Part shown: positions 47,477 through 58,519 of the stretch, piece after piece
Layout of the letters: every line of letters starts with the position of its first letter
How positions within the stretch are numbered: the stretch's first letter is position 1
Source of the DNA: Plotosus lineatus
Lineage: Eukaryota > Chordata > Actinopteri > Siluriformes > Plotosidae
NCBI GenBank assembly: GCA_024760905.1
Contig: CM045739.1
Location: 1,910,001-1,974,000 of the forward strand
Direction: 5' to 3'
Length of the DNA stretch: 64,000 nucleotides
Notes under the pieces: generated by a model
The model's database searches: none
What the model saw: only the letters and a program-made list of their open reading frames with translations
What the model was told of the DNA's origin: nothing
Translations under genes and position numbers: made by a program

Positions 47477-47512
47477 TTTATATTCTTTACTGTGTGTGGT
47501 TTGTATGCTTTA

Positions 47513-47566
<54 letters not shown>

Positions 47567-47664
47567 TTTATATTCTTTACCGTGTGTGTGTGTGTGTTTG
47601 GTTTGTATTCTTTACCGTGTGTGTGTGTGTGTTTGGTTTGTATTCTTTACCGTGTGTGTATGTG
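34597..47664. repeat. 13.1-kb minisatellite occupying an ATP2C1 intron
   Basis: Tandem units of about 26-36 bp: GTTTGTATTGTTTACCGTG followed by (TG)n and often AG or AGAG. Variants include TATTCTTTACC, TATTCGTTACC, TCTTCGTTACC and, after about 44.2 kb, TGTTCTTTACC and units with GTGGGTGTTTTTTTTCTTTA. I estimate about 400 units from length. It covers 13,068 of the 13,113 intron bases; only about 45 bp before the acceptor is unique. The first unit overlaps the splice donor. All plus-strand frames stay open for long stretches, giving spurious VCVCVV-type open frames. Confidence 0.97.
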
Positions 47665-47709
47665 TAAGCCTCTTGTTTCCCATGTCATGTGTAATTGTTC
47701 TCTCTGCAG

Positions 47710-47745
47710 GCCATAATCATCGTGGTTACAGTGGCATTTGTACAG
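47710..47745 (+). CDS. atp2c1: ATP2C1 36-bp microexon, end of TM2
   Basis: 12 codons, phase 0 to 0, AIIIVVTVAFVQ, the second half of TM2. Acceptor TTCTCTCTGCAG, donor CAG|GTGAAG. It is flanked by a 13.1-kb minisatellite upstream and a 2.4-kb one downstream. Skipping it would keep frame but remove half of a membrane helix. Confidence 0.95.
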
Positions 47746-47774
47746 GTGAAGAGAGCTTTACTTAAAACTCCTCT

Positions 47775-50215
47775 AATATCTCTCTCTCATCCTCTTGTGC
47801 TCATCCCCTTCTTGTCTTCAACCTCTCTCATCTCTCTCATATTCATCCCCCTCTCATCTTAATCATCTCTCATCCCTCTTATACTCATCCCCCTCATGTC
47901 TTCATCCTCTCTCATCTCTCTCCCTCTTATCTCATCCCCCTCTCGTCTTCCTTTTCTCTCATCCTCTTGTACTCATCAACCTCTCGTCTTCATCCTCTCT
48001 CATCTCTCTCGCTCTCGTACTCATCCCCCTCTTGTCGTCTTCCCTCTCATACTTATCCCCCTCTTGTCTTCATCCTCTCTCATCTCTCTCCCTCTCATAC
48101 TCATCCCCCTCATGTCTTCATCCTCTCTCATCGCTCTCCCTCTCGTACTCATCCCCCTCTTGTCTTCATCCTCTCTCATCTTTCGCTGTCTCATACCCAT
48201 CCCCCTCTCGTCTTCATCTCTCATCCTCTCGTACCCATCCCCCTCTCGTCTTCATCTCTCATCCTCTTGTACTCATCCCCCTCTCGTCTTCATTCTCTCT
48301 CATCTCTCTCATCCTCTCATCTTCATCCTCTCTCTCTCATACTCATTCCCCTCTCGTCTTCATCCTCACTCATCTCTCTCTCTCGTTCTCATCCCTCTCA
48401 TACTCATCCCCCTCTTGTCTTCATCCTCTCTCATCTCTCGCTCTCTCATACCCATCCCCCTCTCGTCTTCTTCATCTCTCATCCTCTTGTACTCATCCCC
48501 CTTCCGTCTCCATCCTCTTATCTCTCTCATCCACTCTTCCTCTCCTCTTCATCCTCACTCATCTCTCTCTCGCTCGCTCTCATCCCCCTCTTGTCTTCAT
48601 CCTCTGTCATCTCTCGCTCACTCATACCCACCCCCTCTCATCTTCTTCATCTCTCATCCTCTCGTACTCATCCTCTTGTATTCATCCCCCTCTCGTCTTC
48701 AACCTCTCTTCCTCTCTCATCCCTCTCATACTCATCCCCCTCTTGTCTTCATCCCCTCTCATCTCTCTTGTACTCATCCCCTCTCGTCTTCAACCTCTCT
48801 TCCTCTCTCATCCTCATCCCCCTCTCGTCTCCATCCTCTCTCATCTCTCTCATCCACTCTTCGTCTCATCTTCATCCTCTCTCATCTCTCTCTCTCTCAT
48901 ACTCATTCCCCTCTCGTCTTCATCCCCTCTCATCTCTCTTGCTCTTGTACTCATCTCCCTCTCGTCTTCAACCTCTCGTCTTCATCCTCTCATACGCACC
49001 CCTCTCGTCTTCTTCCTCTCTCATCCCTCTCATACTCATCCCCCTCTCTCATCTCTCTCTCATACTCCTTCCCCTCTCGTCTTCATCCTCACTCATCTCT
49101 CTCTCTCGTACTCATCGCCCTTTCGTCTTCACCCTCTCTCATCCCTCTCATACTCATCCCCATCTTGTCTTCATCCTCTCTCATCTCTCTCCTTCTCGTA
49201 CTCATCCCTCTCAGTCATCCCCCTCTCGTCGTCTTTCTCTCTCATCTCTCTCTTATCCTTTGTCCCTCTCATCTTCATCCTCTCATCTCTCTCTCATCCT
49301 CTCATCTCTCTCTTCGTCTCTTCGTCCTCATCCCTCTCGTACTCATCCCTCTCTTGTCTTCATTCTCTCTCATCTCTCTCTCATACCTATCCCCCTCTTG
49401 TCTTCTTCCTCTCATATTCATCCCCTCTCGTGTTCATCCTCTCGTAGTCCTCCACCTCTCGTCTTCATTCTCTCATCTCTCATACGCACCCCCTCTCTTC
49501 ATCCTCTCTCATCTCTCTGTCATACTCATCCCCCTCTTGTCTTCATCCTCTCTCATCTCTCTCTCATACTCATCCCCTTCTTGTCTTCATCCTCTCATCT
49601 GTCTCTCATCCTTTCATTCTCATCACCCTCTTGTCTTCAACCTCTCATCTCTCATCCCTCTCATACTCATCCCCCTCTTGTCTTCATCCTCTCTCATCCT
49701 TTCATACTCATCCCCCTCTCGTCTTATCACCCTCTTGTCTTCATCCTCTCATCCCTCTCATACTCATCCCCCTCTTGTCTTCATCCTCTCTCATCCTCTC
49801 ATTTTCATCATCTCATCTGTCTTTCATCTCTCTCATCCTCTCATACTTATCCCCTCTCATCTACATCTCTCTCATTCCTCTCATACTTACCCCCCTGGTC
49901 TTCATCTCTCTCTCATCTCTCATCCCACCTCATCTTCATCCTTTCTCATCTCTCTCTCTCGTATCTTATCCTCTCATACTCATCTCCCTCGTTTTCATCC
50001 TTTCTCATCTCTCATCCTCTCATACTCATCCCCCTCTCATCTTCATCCTCTTTCATCTCTCATATCCCCCTCTCATCTCCTCTTTCTCATCTCTCTCAGC
50101 CCTCTCTCATCTCGTTTTCAACTGTTCTCTTTCTCATCTCTAAACCCCCTTTCTCATTCGTCCCTCTTTTCTCTCTCCCCACTCGTCTTTTTCTATTATC
50201 TCTCTTTGATTCCTT
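47775..50215. repeat. 2.4-kb pyrimidine-rich minisatellite
   Basis: Units of about 40-50 bp: CATACTCATCCCCCTCTCGT then CTTCATCCTCTCTCATCTCTC. It is nearly all C/T on the plus strand with interspersed single A and G. It fills most of the 2,552-bp intron between exons 47710 and 50298. Spurious serine/leucine/proline-rich open frames of up to 789 codons result. Confidence 0.95.
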
Positions 50216-50297
50216 CAGCACTTAGACTTATTGTATTTAAATTACAATATATTTTATCTGTATAATGTGCAGTGAAACCTGTGTGTGTGTTGATTAG

Positions 50298-50359
50298 GAA
50301 TACCGCTCGGAGAAGTCCCTGGAGGAATTGGGGAAACTAGTGCCTCCGGAATGTCACTG
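50298..50359 (+). CDS. atp2c1: ATP2C1 exon, start of actuator domain
   Basis: 20 codons plus two bases: EYRSEKSLEELGKLVPPECH, then TG of a split Cys codon. Acceptor TGTTGATTAG. The donor GTGTGT is placed by phase with the exon at 51742. Confidence 0.94.
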
Positions 50360-50486
50360 GTGTGTTGGAGACTTTTGTGTTGGTTTTTTGATGAGTAATG
50401 TTACTGTCGTTATAGTAACTGGAATGTTCGGCTTTCAGTCTGAATCCACTTCGTCTTGAATGCTGATTCCTCTCCACATGTACCTC

Positions 50487-50757
50487 GGGACACTCACTCA
50501 CTCACTCTCTCTCTAACTCACACACACACACTCACTCACTCACTCATTCTCTCATGCACTCACTCAATCACACACACACATGCGGGCTCTCTCTCTCACA
50601 CTCTCCTACTTACACCTGTGCTCACACTCTCTCATTCACTTAGACTCACTCATTCTCACTCACACTCTCACACACTCACAAGTATACAATTTCACACTTG
50701 CACTTTCACACTCACACTGACTTACACACTCATACACTCACACTCACATATATACCA

Positions 50758-50791
<34 letters not shown>

Positions 50792-50795
50792 ATAT
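50487..50795. repeat. CA/CT-rich tandem repeat
   Basis: Irregular CACTCACTCACTCTC and CACACACACA units within the intron, ending at the MITE at 50797. Confidence 0.85.
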
Positions 50796-50796
50796 A

Positions 50797-51355
50797 CAGT
50801 AAGCTCCTGTTTTCCGCGATGGTTCAGGTAAACACCCCCATCATGAAAATCCGCGAGTTATTGATGCGGGTTAAAACCCTATGTATGATATTAGATGTGC
50901 TAAAATCTGCTTGTTAAACCCATTCTCTCACCAGTCTCACTCATTAGTACAGTAATAATGCAGTACAGTGTAGTAGTAATGATTAATGAATCATTGGAGT
51001 AATGATGAATGTTTTACTGTGATAATATTTATGAATAAATAAAGTGCTGAGGCTCCTCACCAGAAGCTAGAGGAAGATGCCGGGCGTTTGAGTGACATAA
51101 TAGCGGTTAAATAATCATTAAAACACACTAAAAACATATGAATTCACAATTCAAGCAATCACGTTGATAACATGTGTGCGAAGGGGGGGGGGGAAAGAGG
51201 TGTACACATCATCTGCAACCAATCAGCACGAGGGAGAAACAAAAGCTCTCAGCCATTGGCTAAATTTGATTCATGTGCTAGTTTCTTCCGGATTTGTCGC
51301 CAATGTCGAATATGGGGGTGCGAGCGTTGAACCGCGAATGATCAAGGGCTTTCTG
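50797..51355 (+). mobile_element. Tigger-like MITE, family D
   Basis: The left end CAGTAAGCTCCTGTTTTCCG (then CGATGGTTCA) and right end TGAACCGCGAATGATCAAGG then GCTTTCTG form a diverged inverted repeat flanked by TA. It has no transposase. Confidence 0.6.
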
Positions 51356-51544
51356 TACCCAGTCGTACACTCACACGTACACAATCTCACACTCAGTCTC
51401 TCACACACACACTCACATGTATACAAGTTCATGCACTTTCACACCGACTCTTACACACTCGTACACACTCATGTATGCAATCTCATACACTTGCACATAT
51501 ACACTCCAGCAGAAACAATTCAGTCAACGGCATGTTCAATTCCT

Positions 51545-51730
51545 TCACATAAATGGCTGAAGTGCCCTTGAGCAAGGTACCTATGCCCCAGCTGATCTCC
51601 GGGCATGTGGGCAGTGTGAGTCTGTGAGCGTGCGTGCTTACTCTTGATGGGTTAAATGCAGAGGAAATAATTTCCCTTGTGGGATGAATAGAGTATATTG
51701 AATCAAAGTAATGAGGTGTGTTTGTTTGTT
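51545..51730 (+). mobile_element. SINE 3' portion abutting an exon
   Basis: AATGGCTGAAGTGCCCTTGA, then GAGCAAGGTACCTATGCCCC and GGGTTAAATGCAGAGGAAAT are typical of a fish SINE body and tail. The (GTTT)n-like tail at 51718-51734 lies directly before the acceptor of the exon at 51742. Confidence 0.65.
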
Positions 51731-51741
51731 TGTTGAGACAG

Positions 51742-51850
51742 TGTTAGAGAGGGACGGCTGGAGCACATGTTGGCAAGGGAACTTGTACCTGGGGATACAA
51801 TTTGCCTTTCCGTGGGTGAGAGAGTCCCAGCTGACCTCCGGCTGTTTGAG
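51742..51850 (+). CDS. atp2c1: ATP2C1 exon, actuator domain
   Basis: One base plus 36 codons, ending in phase 0: [18 protein letters not shown], then [18 protein letters not shown]. Acceptor TTGAGACAG, donor GAG|GTGATA. A CA-rich repeat region follows the donor immediately. Confidence 0.95.
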
Positions 51851-51854
51851 GTGA

Positions 51855-52087
51855 TACACACACACTTTGTCCATATATGTACATAAACATAGCATGTACG
51901 CACACAATATCCACATACCTACACAAATATACTGCATACTTAACACACTATACACATATGCACACTACACAAGTACCAATACACATGTTCTACATAATAC
52001 ACACTAAAAACACACCTCACCTATACCATGTGCACAAACACACACACTAAAAACATACCTCACCCAAACCATACGTACACACACACC

Positions 52088-52118
<31 letters not shown>

Positions 52119-52326
52119 AGACACACACGCTAAAAACACGCCTCACCCATAGCATGTGCCCACACATAAACACACATACACCTCACCCATACCATGTGCC
52201 CACACATACCTCACCCATACCATGTGCCCACACATACCTCACCCATACCATGTGCCCACAAACACACACATACACACACCTCACCCATACCATGTGCCCA
52301 CACACACACCTCACCCATACCATGTG

Positions 52327-52383
<57 letters not shown>

Positions 52384-52600
52384 CACCCATACCATGTGCC
52401 CACAAACACACACATACACACACCTCACCCATACCATGTGCCCACAAACACACATACACACACCTCACCCATACCATGTGCCCACACACAAACACACACA
52501 CACACCTCACCCATACCATGTGCCCACACACACACACTCAAAGCACATCTCACCCATACCATGTGCTCACACACACACACACTAAACAAACGACTGCATT
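51855..52600. repeat. CA-rich region with a CCTCACCCATACCATGTGCC minisatellite
   Basis: CA-rich DNA with a clear tandem unit, CACCTCACCCATACCATGTG + CCCACA(CA)n, repeated about 11 times between 52140 and 52570, with a pure (CA)n block at 52330-52380. It lies in the intron between exons 51742 and 52701. Confidence 0.93.
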
Positions 52601-52700
52601 TTATACAGACACACGCAAACCTGTATACAGATTATATACCACATTCCAGCTCATACATAATATATTTTATTAATGTGACACTTCTCTCCTCCCCCATCAG

Positions 52701-52850
52701 TCAGTAGATCTGAGTGTAGACGAATCCAGCCTAACAGGTGAGACCACGCCCTGTTCGAAGACAATTGCTCCTCAGTTGGGGAGTGGGGATCTCACTTCCC
52801 GTAGTAACATCGCCTTCATGGGGACGCTGGTGTGCTCTGGCAAGGCCAAG
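52701..52850 (+). CDS. atp2c1: ATP2C1 exon, actuator domain with TGET
   Basis: 50 codons, phase 0 to 0, containing [14 protein letters not shown] (TGE dephosphorylation motif) and [11 protein letters not shown]. Acceptor CTCCCCCATCAG, donor AAG|GTGATG. An internal CAG|GTGAGA inside the TGE codons (52737/52738) resembles a donor; reading through it preserves the conserved protein. Confidence 0.95.
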
Positions 52851-53122
52851 GTGATGCTCAGTTTTACATTAAACACACCCACTGATTGAAGATAAGTAAT
52901 ACAGAAAGGGAACGTTATTTCCACCCTGATGTTCTGGATCTAGTAGAGAATACAGAGTGCAGCACTGAGGGAGCACATCTGGAATCAGATGTTCAGGTGT
53001 AATGGGTTGAGGTGCATGTACTGCTTTCCTTCTGGCTGTGTGAGGTACTGTGTGCACTGTGGCTGGCGTTGGCTCGAGTTTATCTATGAAAGCCTTGTCC
53101 ACCACATCAACAACCTCAGCCC
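52851..53122 (+). other. intron sequence before the RTE insertion
   Basis: Unique-looking sequence. A frame on the minus strand is open here, but no conserved protein was recognised. Confidence 0.4.
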
Positions 53123-53135
53123 CTCCCCTTCCGAT

Positions 53136-56100
53136 CTTCTTCTTTTCCTTTTGGCTGCTCCCTTCAGGGGTCGCCACAGCGAATCATCCGCCTCCATCTC
53201 GCCCTGTCCTCTGCATCTTCTTTTTTGACTCCAACGACCTTCATGTCTTCCTTCACCACATCCATAAATCTCTTCTTTGGGCTTCCTCTGGGCCTTCTGC
53301 CTGGTAGTTCCAACCTCAGCATCCTACTGCCAATATACTCACTATCCCTCCTCTGTACATGTCCAAACCATCTGACTTGGTCTCCAAAACATCTTACATG
53401 TGCTGTCCCTCTGATATACTCATTTCTGATCCTATCCATCCTCGTTACTCCCAGAGAGAACCTCAACATTTTCATCTCTGCTACCTCCAGCTCTGCCTCC
53501 TGCCTTTTCCTCAGCGCCACTGTTTCTAAACCATACAACATCGCTGGCCTCAACACTGTTTTGTACACTTTTCCGTTCATTCTTGCTGACACTCTCCTAT
53601 CGCACATCACACCGGAAACTTTTCTCCAACCATTCCAACCTGCCTGCACATGCTTCTTCACCTCTTTTCCACACTCTCCATTGCTCTGGACTGTTGAGCC
53701 TAAGTACTTAAAATCCTCCACCTTCGTTATCTCTGTTCCCTGTAACATCACCGTTCCTCCTGGGTCCTTCTCATTCACACACATGTATTCTGATTTTCTG
53801 AGGCTAACCTTCATTCTCCTCCTTTCCAGGGCATACCTCCACCTCTCTAGATTTTCCTGCACTTGTTCTCTGCTCTCACTACAGATCACAATGTCGTCTG
53901 CAAACATCATAGTCCATGGAGATTCTTGTCTCACCTCGTCTCTCAGCCTGTCCATCACCATCGCAAACAAGAAGGGGCTCAGAGCTGACCCTTGATGCAG
54001 ACCCACCTCCACCTTGAATTCGTTGGTCACGCCGACAGCACAACTCACCACTGTATTACAGCTCTCATACATGTCCTGCACCACTCTAACATACTTCTCT
54101 GCCACTCCAGACTTCCTCATGCAATACCACAGTTCTTCGCTTGGCACCCTGTCATATGCTTTTTCCAGATCCACAAAGGCACAATGCAGTTCCCTCTGAC
54201 CTTCTCAGTACTTCTCAATTAACATCCTCAAAGCAAACATTGCATCTGTGGTGCTCTTTCTTGGTATTAAACCAAACTGTTGTTCACAAATGCTGACCTC
54301 TGCCCTTAGTCCAGCTTCCACTATTCTTTCCCATAACTTCATCGTATGGCTCATCAACTTTATCCCTCTGTAGTTGCCGCAACTCTGCACGTCTCCCTTG
54401 TTCTTAAAAATGGGCACAAGCACACTTCTCCTCCACTCCTCCGGCATCTGCTCATTCTCTAGTACCTTGTTGAATGTTCTTGTCAGAAAATCTACTGCTA
54501 CCTCTCCCAGACACTTCCATACCTCCACATGTATATCATCAGAACCAAATGCCTTTCCATTCTTCATCCTCTTCAATGCCCTCCTCACTTCACCCTTACT
54601 GATCTTTGCAACATACTGCTCCTCTATGGTCACCTCTTCTACTCTTTTTCTCTCTCTCATTTTCCTCATTCAACAGCTCTTCAAAGTACTCTTTCCATCT
54701 TCCCAGCACACTTCTGTCATCAGTCAATACATTTCCCTCTCTGTCCTTTATCAATCTAACTTGCTGCACATCCTTCCCATCTCAATTTCTCTGCTGTGCC
54801 AACCTGTATAAATCATTTTCTCCCTCCTTACTGTCCAACCGAGCATACAAGTCATCATACGCCCTCTGTTTGGCCTTAGCCACTGCTACTTTCGCCTTAT
54901 GCTGTGTCATCCTGTACTCCTGTTTACTTTCTTTGGTCCTCTCAATGTCCCATTTCTTCTTAGCTAACCTCTTCCTTTGTACACACTCCTGCACTTCCTC
55001 ATTCCACCACCAAGTCTCCTTATCTACTTTCCTTCCAGAGGACACACCAAGTACTCTCCTACCTGTGTCCCTGATCACATTTGCTGTAGTTGTCCAGTCA
55101 TCTGGAAGCACTTCCTGGCCACCCAAAGCCTGTTTCAACTCCTCTTTGAAGACAACACGACACTCTTCCTTTTTCAGCTTCCACCACTTAGTCTCCTGCT
55201 CTGCCTTTGCCTTCTTCACCTTCCTCACCATCAGCGTCATCCTGCACACCACCATCCTATGCTGTTTGGCAACACTCTCACCCATTACTACTTTGCAGTC
55301 ACTGACTTCCTTCAAATTACATCGCCTGCACAAGATGTAGTCTACCTGTGTGCTCCTACCTCCACTTTTATAAGTCACCCTATGCTCCTGTTTCTTCTTG
55401 AAGAAAGTATTCACCACAGCCATTTCCATCCTTTTTGCAAAATCAATCAACATCTGTCCTTCTGTGTTCCTGTCTGGATACCAAACCTGCCCATCACTTC
55501 CTCGTCCCCTCTGTTGCCTGCACCAACATGTCCATTGAAGTCTGCTCCAATGACCACTCTTTCACGTCTGGGGGTATTCTGCGTCACTTCATCTAACTCA
55601 CTCCAGAATCTCTCCTTCTCTTCTAGCTCACATCCTGCCTGTGGGGCATAAGCACTAACAACATTGAACATCACACCTTCAATTTCTAACTTGAGACTCA
55701 TCACTCTGTCTGACACTCTTTTCACTTCTAGAACATTCCTGACAAACCTCTCCTTCAAGATGACTCCTCCTCCATTTCTCTTCCCATCCACACCATGATA
55801 AAACAGCTTAAACCCTACTCCTAAGCTTTTAGCTTTGCTACCTTTCCACCTGGTCCCCTGAACACACAGTATGTCCACCTTCCTCCGCTGCATCATGTCA
55901 GCCAGCTCTCTACCTTTTCTTTGCATAATTCGAACATTCAAAGTCCCTACTCTCAGTCCGAGACTCATGCCTTTCCTCTTCTCTCTCTGCCTACGGACAC
56001 GCCTCCCGCCTCTCCTTTTTCGACGTCTTCGACCTACAGTAGTCCAATTTCCATCAGCACCCTGTTGTTTAACAGCACTGATGGCGGTCGTTGTTAACCC

Positions 56101-56291
56101 GGGCCTCGACCGATCCGGTATGGGGGTAATACTTCTGATTTGCATCATAAAAGTTTGGCATTGGTTTTACGGCGGATGCCCTTCCTGACACAACCCTCTG
56201 CATTTCTCAGGGCTTGGGACCGGCATGAGGGGGAGAGACACTGGTTAGTGCCCCCCCCCCCCCCCCACCCGCCTCATGGCTGCATTAGCCG
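53136..56291 (-). pseudogene. full-length RTE-type LINE with 13-bp target-site duplication
   Basis: A 3,156-bp minus-strand element lies between perfect direct repeats CTCCCCTTCCGAT (53123-53135 and 56292-56304). The 5' region has a G-run (poly-C at about 56250-56266). The endonuclease frame is 56148-55447 (ILCVQGTRWKG, GADFNGHVG). The middle region is 55453-54782 and the reverse transcriptase 54669-54205 and 54174-53164 (DLEKAYDRVP, GLHQGSALSPFLF, FADDIVI). The 3' end is GGCGACCCCTGAAGGGAGCA, then an A-rich tail. A few frameshifts and stops break it into four frames. The endonuclease motif reads QGT where QET is expected. It is inserted antisense in the ATP2C1 intron 52851-56760. Confidence 0.92.
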
Positions 56292-56304
56292 CTCCCCTTC
56301 CGAT

Positions 56305-56760
56305 GAACCACCATTATTACATCTCCACGATGATGCGATAAACGGTGACTCTCTCAACTTAAAAAATGATCTTTACCATTGCCGAACACCAGATGTGTAA
56401 TTTATCATAAAGTTCAAAAGGAATCAAACAGTTCAAACATTTCACGGTTTTTAATAAAGTTCCGCGATGTGGAGGGGCGGGTCTTGATTGCTCTGGTAAC
56501 ATTTTCTTTTATTTTTTTTACATGATTCTTCACGAATTAGACAATGTGTCTGTCTCTGTGTCTGTCTCTGAGTGGTTTTTTGTGTGTGTCTGTCCCACTG
56601 TGTGTGTGTGTCTGTCTCTGTGTCTGTGTGTCTCTGTGAGTGTTTTTTCTGTGTCTATCTCTGACTGGTTTTTTGTGCATGTGTCGCTCTGTGTGTGTCT
56701 GTCTCTGTGTGTGTGTCTGTCTCCTTGTGTGTTAATTAGTTGTGTTGTATTTGGATTTAG
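56305..56760 (+). other. intron sequence after the RTE insertion
   Basis: AT-rich, then irregular TGTCTGTCTCTGTGTCTG repeats at 56545-56735, leading to the acceptor at 56760. No gene recognised. Confidence 0.5.
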
Positions 56761-56874
<114 letters not shown>

Positions 56875-56953
56875 TGAATTTAAAGTAAATCTGCTATCAA
56901 GATTTTGGACTGTTTTTTTTTTTTTTTTTTTTTTTTAATTTTATTTTATCCAG

Positions 56954-57029
56954 TCACCTAAAACTCCGCTCCAGAAAAGTATGGATGTTCTCGGGAAGCA
57001 ACTCTCACTCTATTCCTTCTGCATCATAG
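56954..57029 (+). CDS. atp2c1: ATP2C1 exon, start of TM3
   Basis: 25 codons plus one base: [20 protein letters not shown] then SFCII. A poly-T run (56912-56936) and TTTATCCAG precede it; donor ATAG|GTATGA. It joins exon 57175 to make TM3. Confidence 0.94.
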
Positions 57030-57115
57030 GTATGAAGGGAGACACATCAAAGAGGAGCTGAGAGATGCTAATCTTTAATGCTACTGTTAGACAAACCCAT
57101 ATAAATCGGTGTTAA

Positions 57116-57457
<342 letters not shown>

Positions 57458-57499
57458 TAATTACTTTTGTTTGTACAATACTCTTTAAAAGCCACCAAG

Positions 57500-57507
<8 letters not shown>

Positions 57508-57563
<56 letters not shown>

Positions 57564-57786
57564 GGAGCAGTATGGAGTATGTGTGTGTATATGTGTGTAT
57601 GTGTGAGAGAGAGAGAGAGAGAGAGAAAGTGAGGGAGAGAATGGTATGGCTATTATGAGTGTGAGAGAGTGTGCATGAGAGAGAGAGTGGTATGGATATA
57701 GTGTGTGTGTGTGTGTGTGTGTGATTGAGAGAGAGAGGTATGGATATGGTGTGTGTGATCGAGAGAGAGAGAGGTATGGATATACA

Positions 57787-57839
<53 letters not shown>

Positions 57840-58291
57840 GTATGGATATTATGAGTGTGTGTGTGTGTGATTGAGAGAGAGTGGTATGGATATTGTATAG
57901 TGGTGTGTGTGATCAATCGAGAGAGAGAGAGTGGTATGGATATACAGTGTGAGTGAGAGAGAGAATGGTATGGATATTGTGAGTGTGAGAGTGTGCATGA
58001 GAGAGAGAGAGAGTGGTTGTATATAGTGTGCGTGTGTGATCGATCGATAGAGAGTGGTATGGATATAGTGTGTGTGTGTGTGTGAGATCGAGAGAGAGAG
58101 GTATGGATATAGTGTGTGTGTGTGTGTGTGTGTGTGAGTGATTGAGAGAGAGAGTGGTATGGATATAGTGTGTGTGTGTGTGAGTGATTGAGAGAGAGTG
58201 GTATGGATATTGTGTGTGTGTGTGAGTGATTGAGAGAGAGAGTGGTATGGATATTGTGTGTGTGTGTGTGTGTGAGAGAGAGGTATGGATA

Positions 58292-58322
<31 letters not shown>

Positions 58323-58347
58323 ATCGAGAAAGAGAGAGTGGTATGGA

Positions 58348-58381
<34 letters not shown>

Positions 58382-58385
58382 TATG
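57508..58385. repeat. minisatellite with GAGAGAGTGGTATGGATA units
   Basis: It starts as (TG)n, then units GAGAGAGAGTGGTATGGATA followed by TAGTGTGTG(TG)n and GATTGAG or GATCGAG, about 15-18 copies of 35-60 bp. It fills the intron between exons 57325 and 58520. Confidence 0.93.
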
Positions 58386-58519
58386 GATGTAGGTTGAGTT
58401 TCGGATCTGTTTGGATGGGTTCTTTGTTTTTCTGGCTGTGGGATGTAATCTGTGGCTGAAATGTTTGCCGTTTTGCTGCGTGGTCCTGAGTCGCTGTTTG
58501 TTTTGGAAATTCCTCTCAG

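Noticed and set aside
34597..47664. Regular repeats suggestive of a CRISPR array
   Set aside because: Units are directly tandem with (TG)n length variation and no unique spacers or cas genes, in a eukaryotic intron.
34441..47765. Many overlapping VCVCVVCIVYR-type open frames, up to 640 codons
   Set aside because: All three plus frames stay open because the array unit has no plus-strand stop. The region is an intron between two phase-0 ATP2C1 exons.
47795..50265. Serine/leucine/proline-rich frames up to 789 codons
   Set aside because: Product of the pyrimidine-rich minisatellite; three frames open together, no domain.
52737..52742. Internal donor CAG|GTGAGA in the TGET exon
   Set aside because: Reading through gives the conserved TGET block and correct phase to the next exon, so it is at most a cryptic donor.
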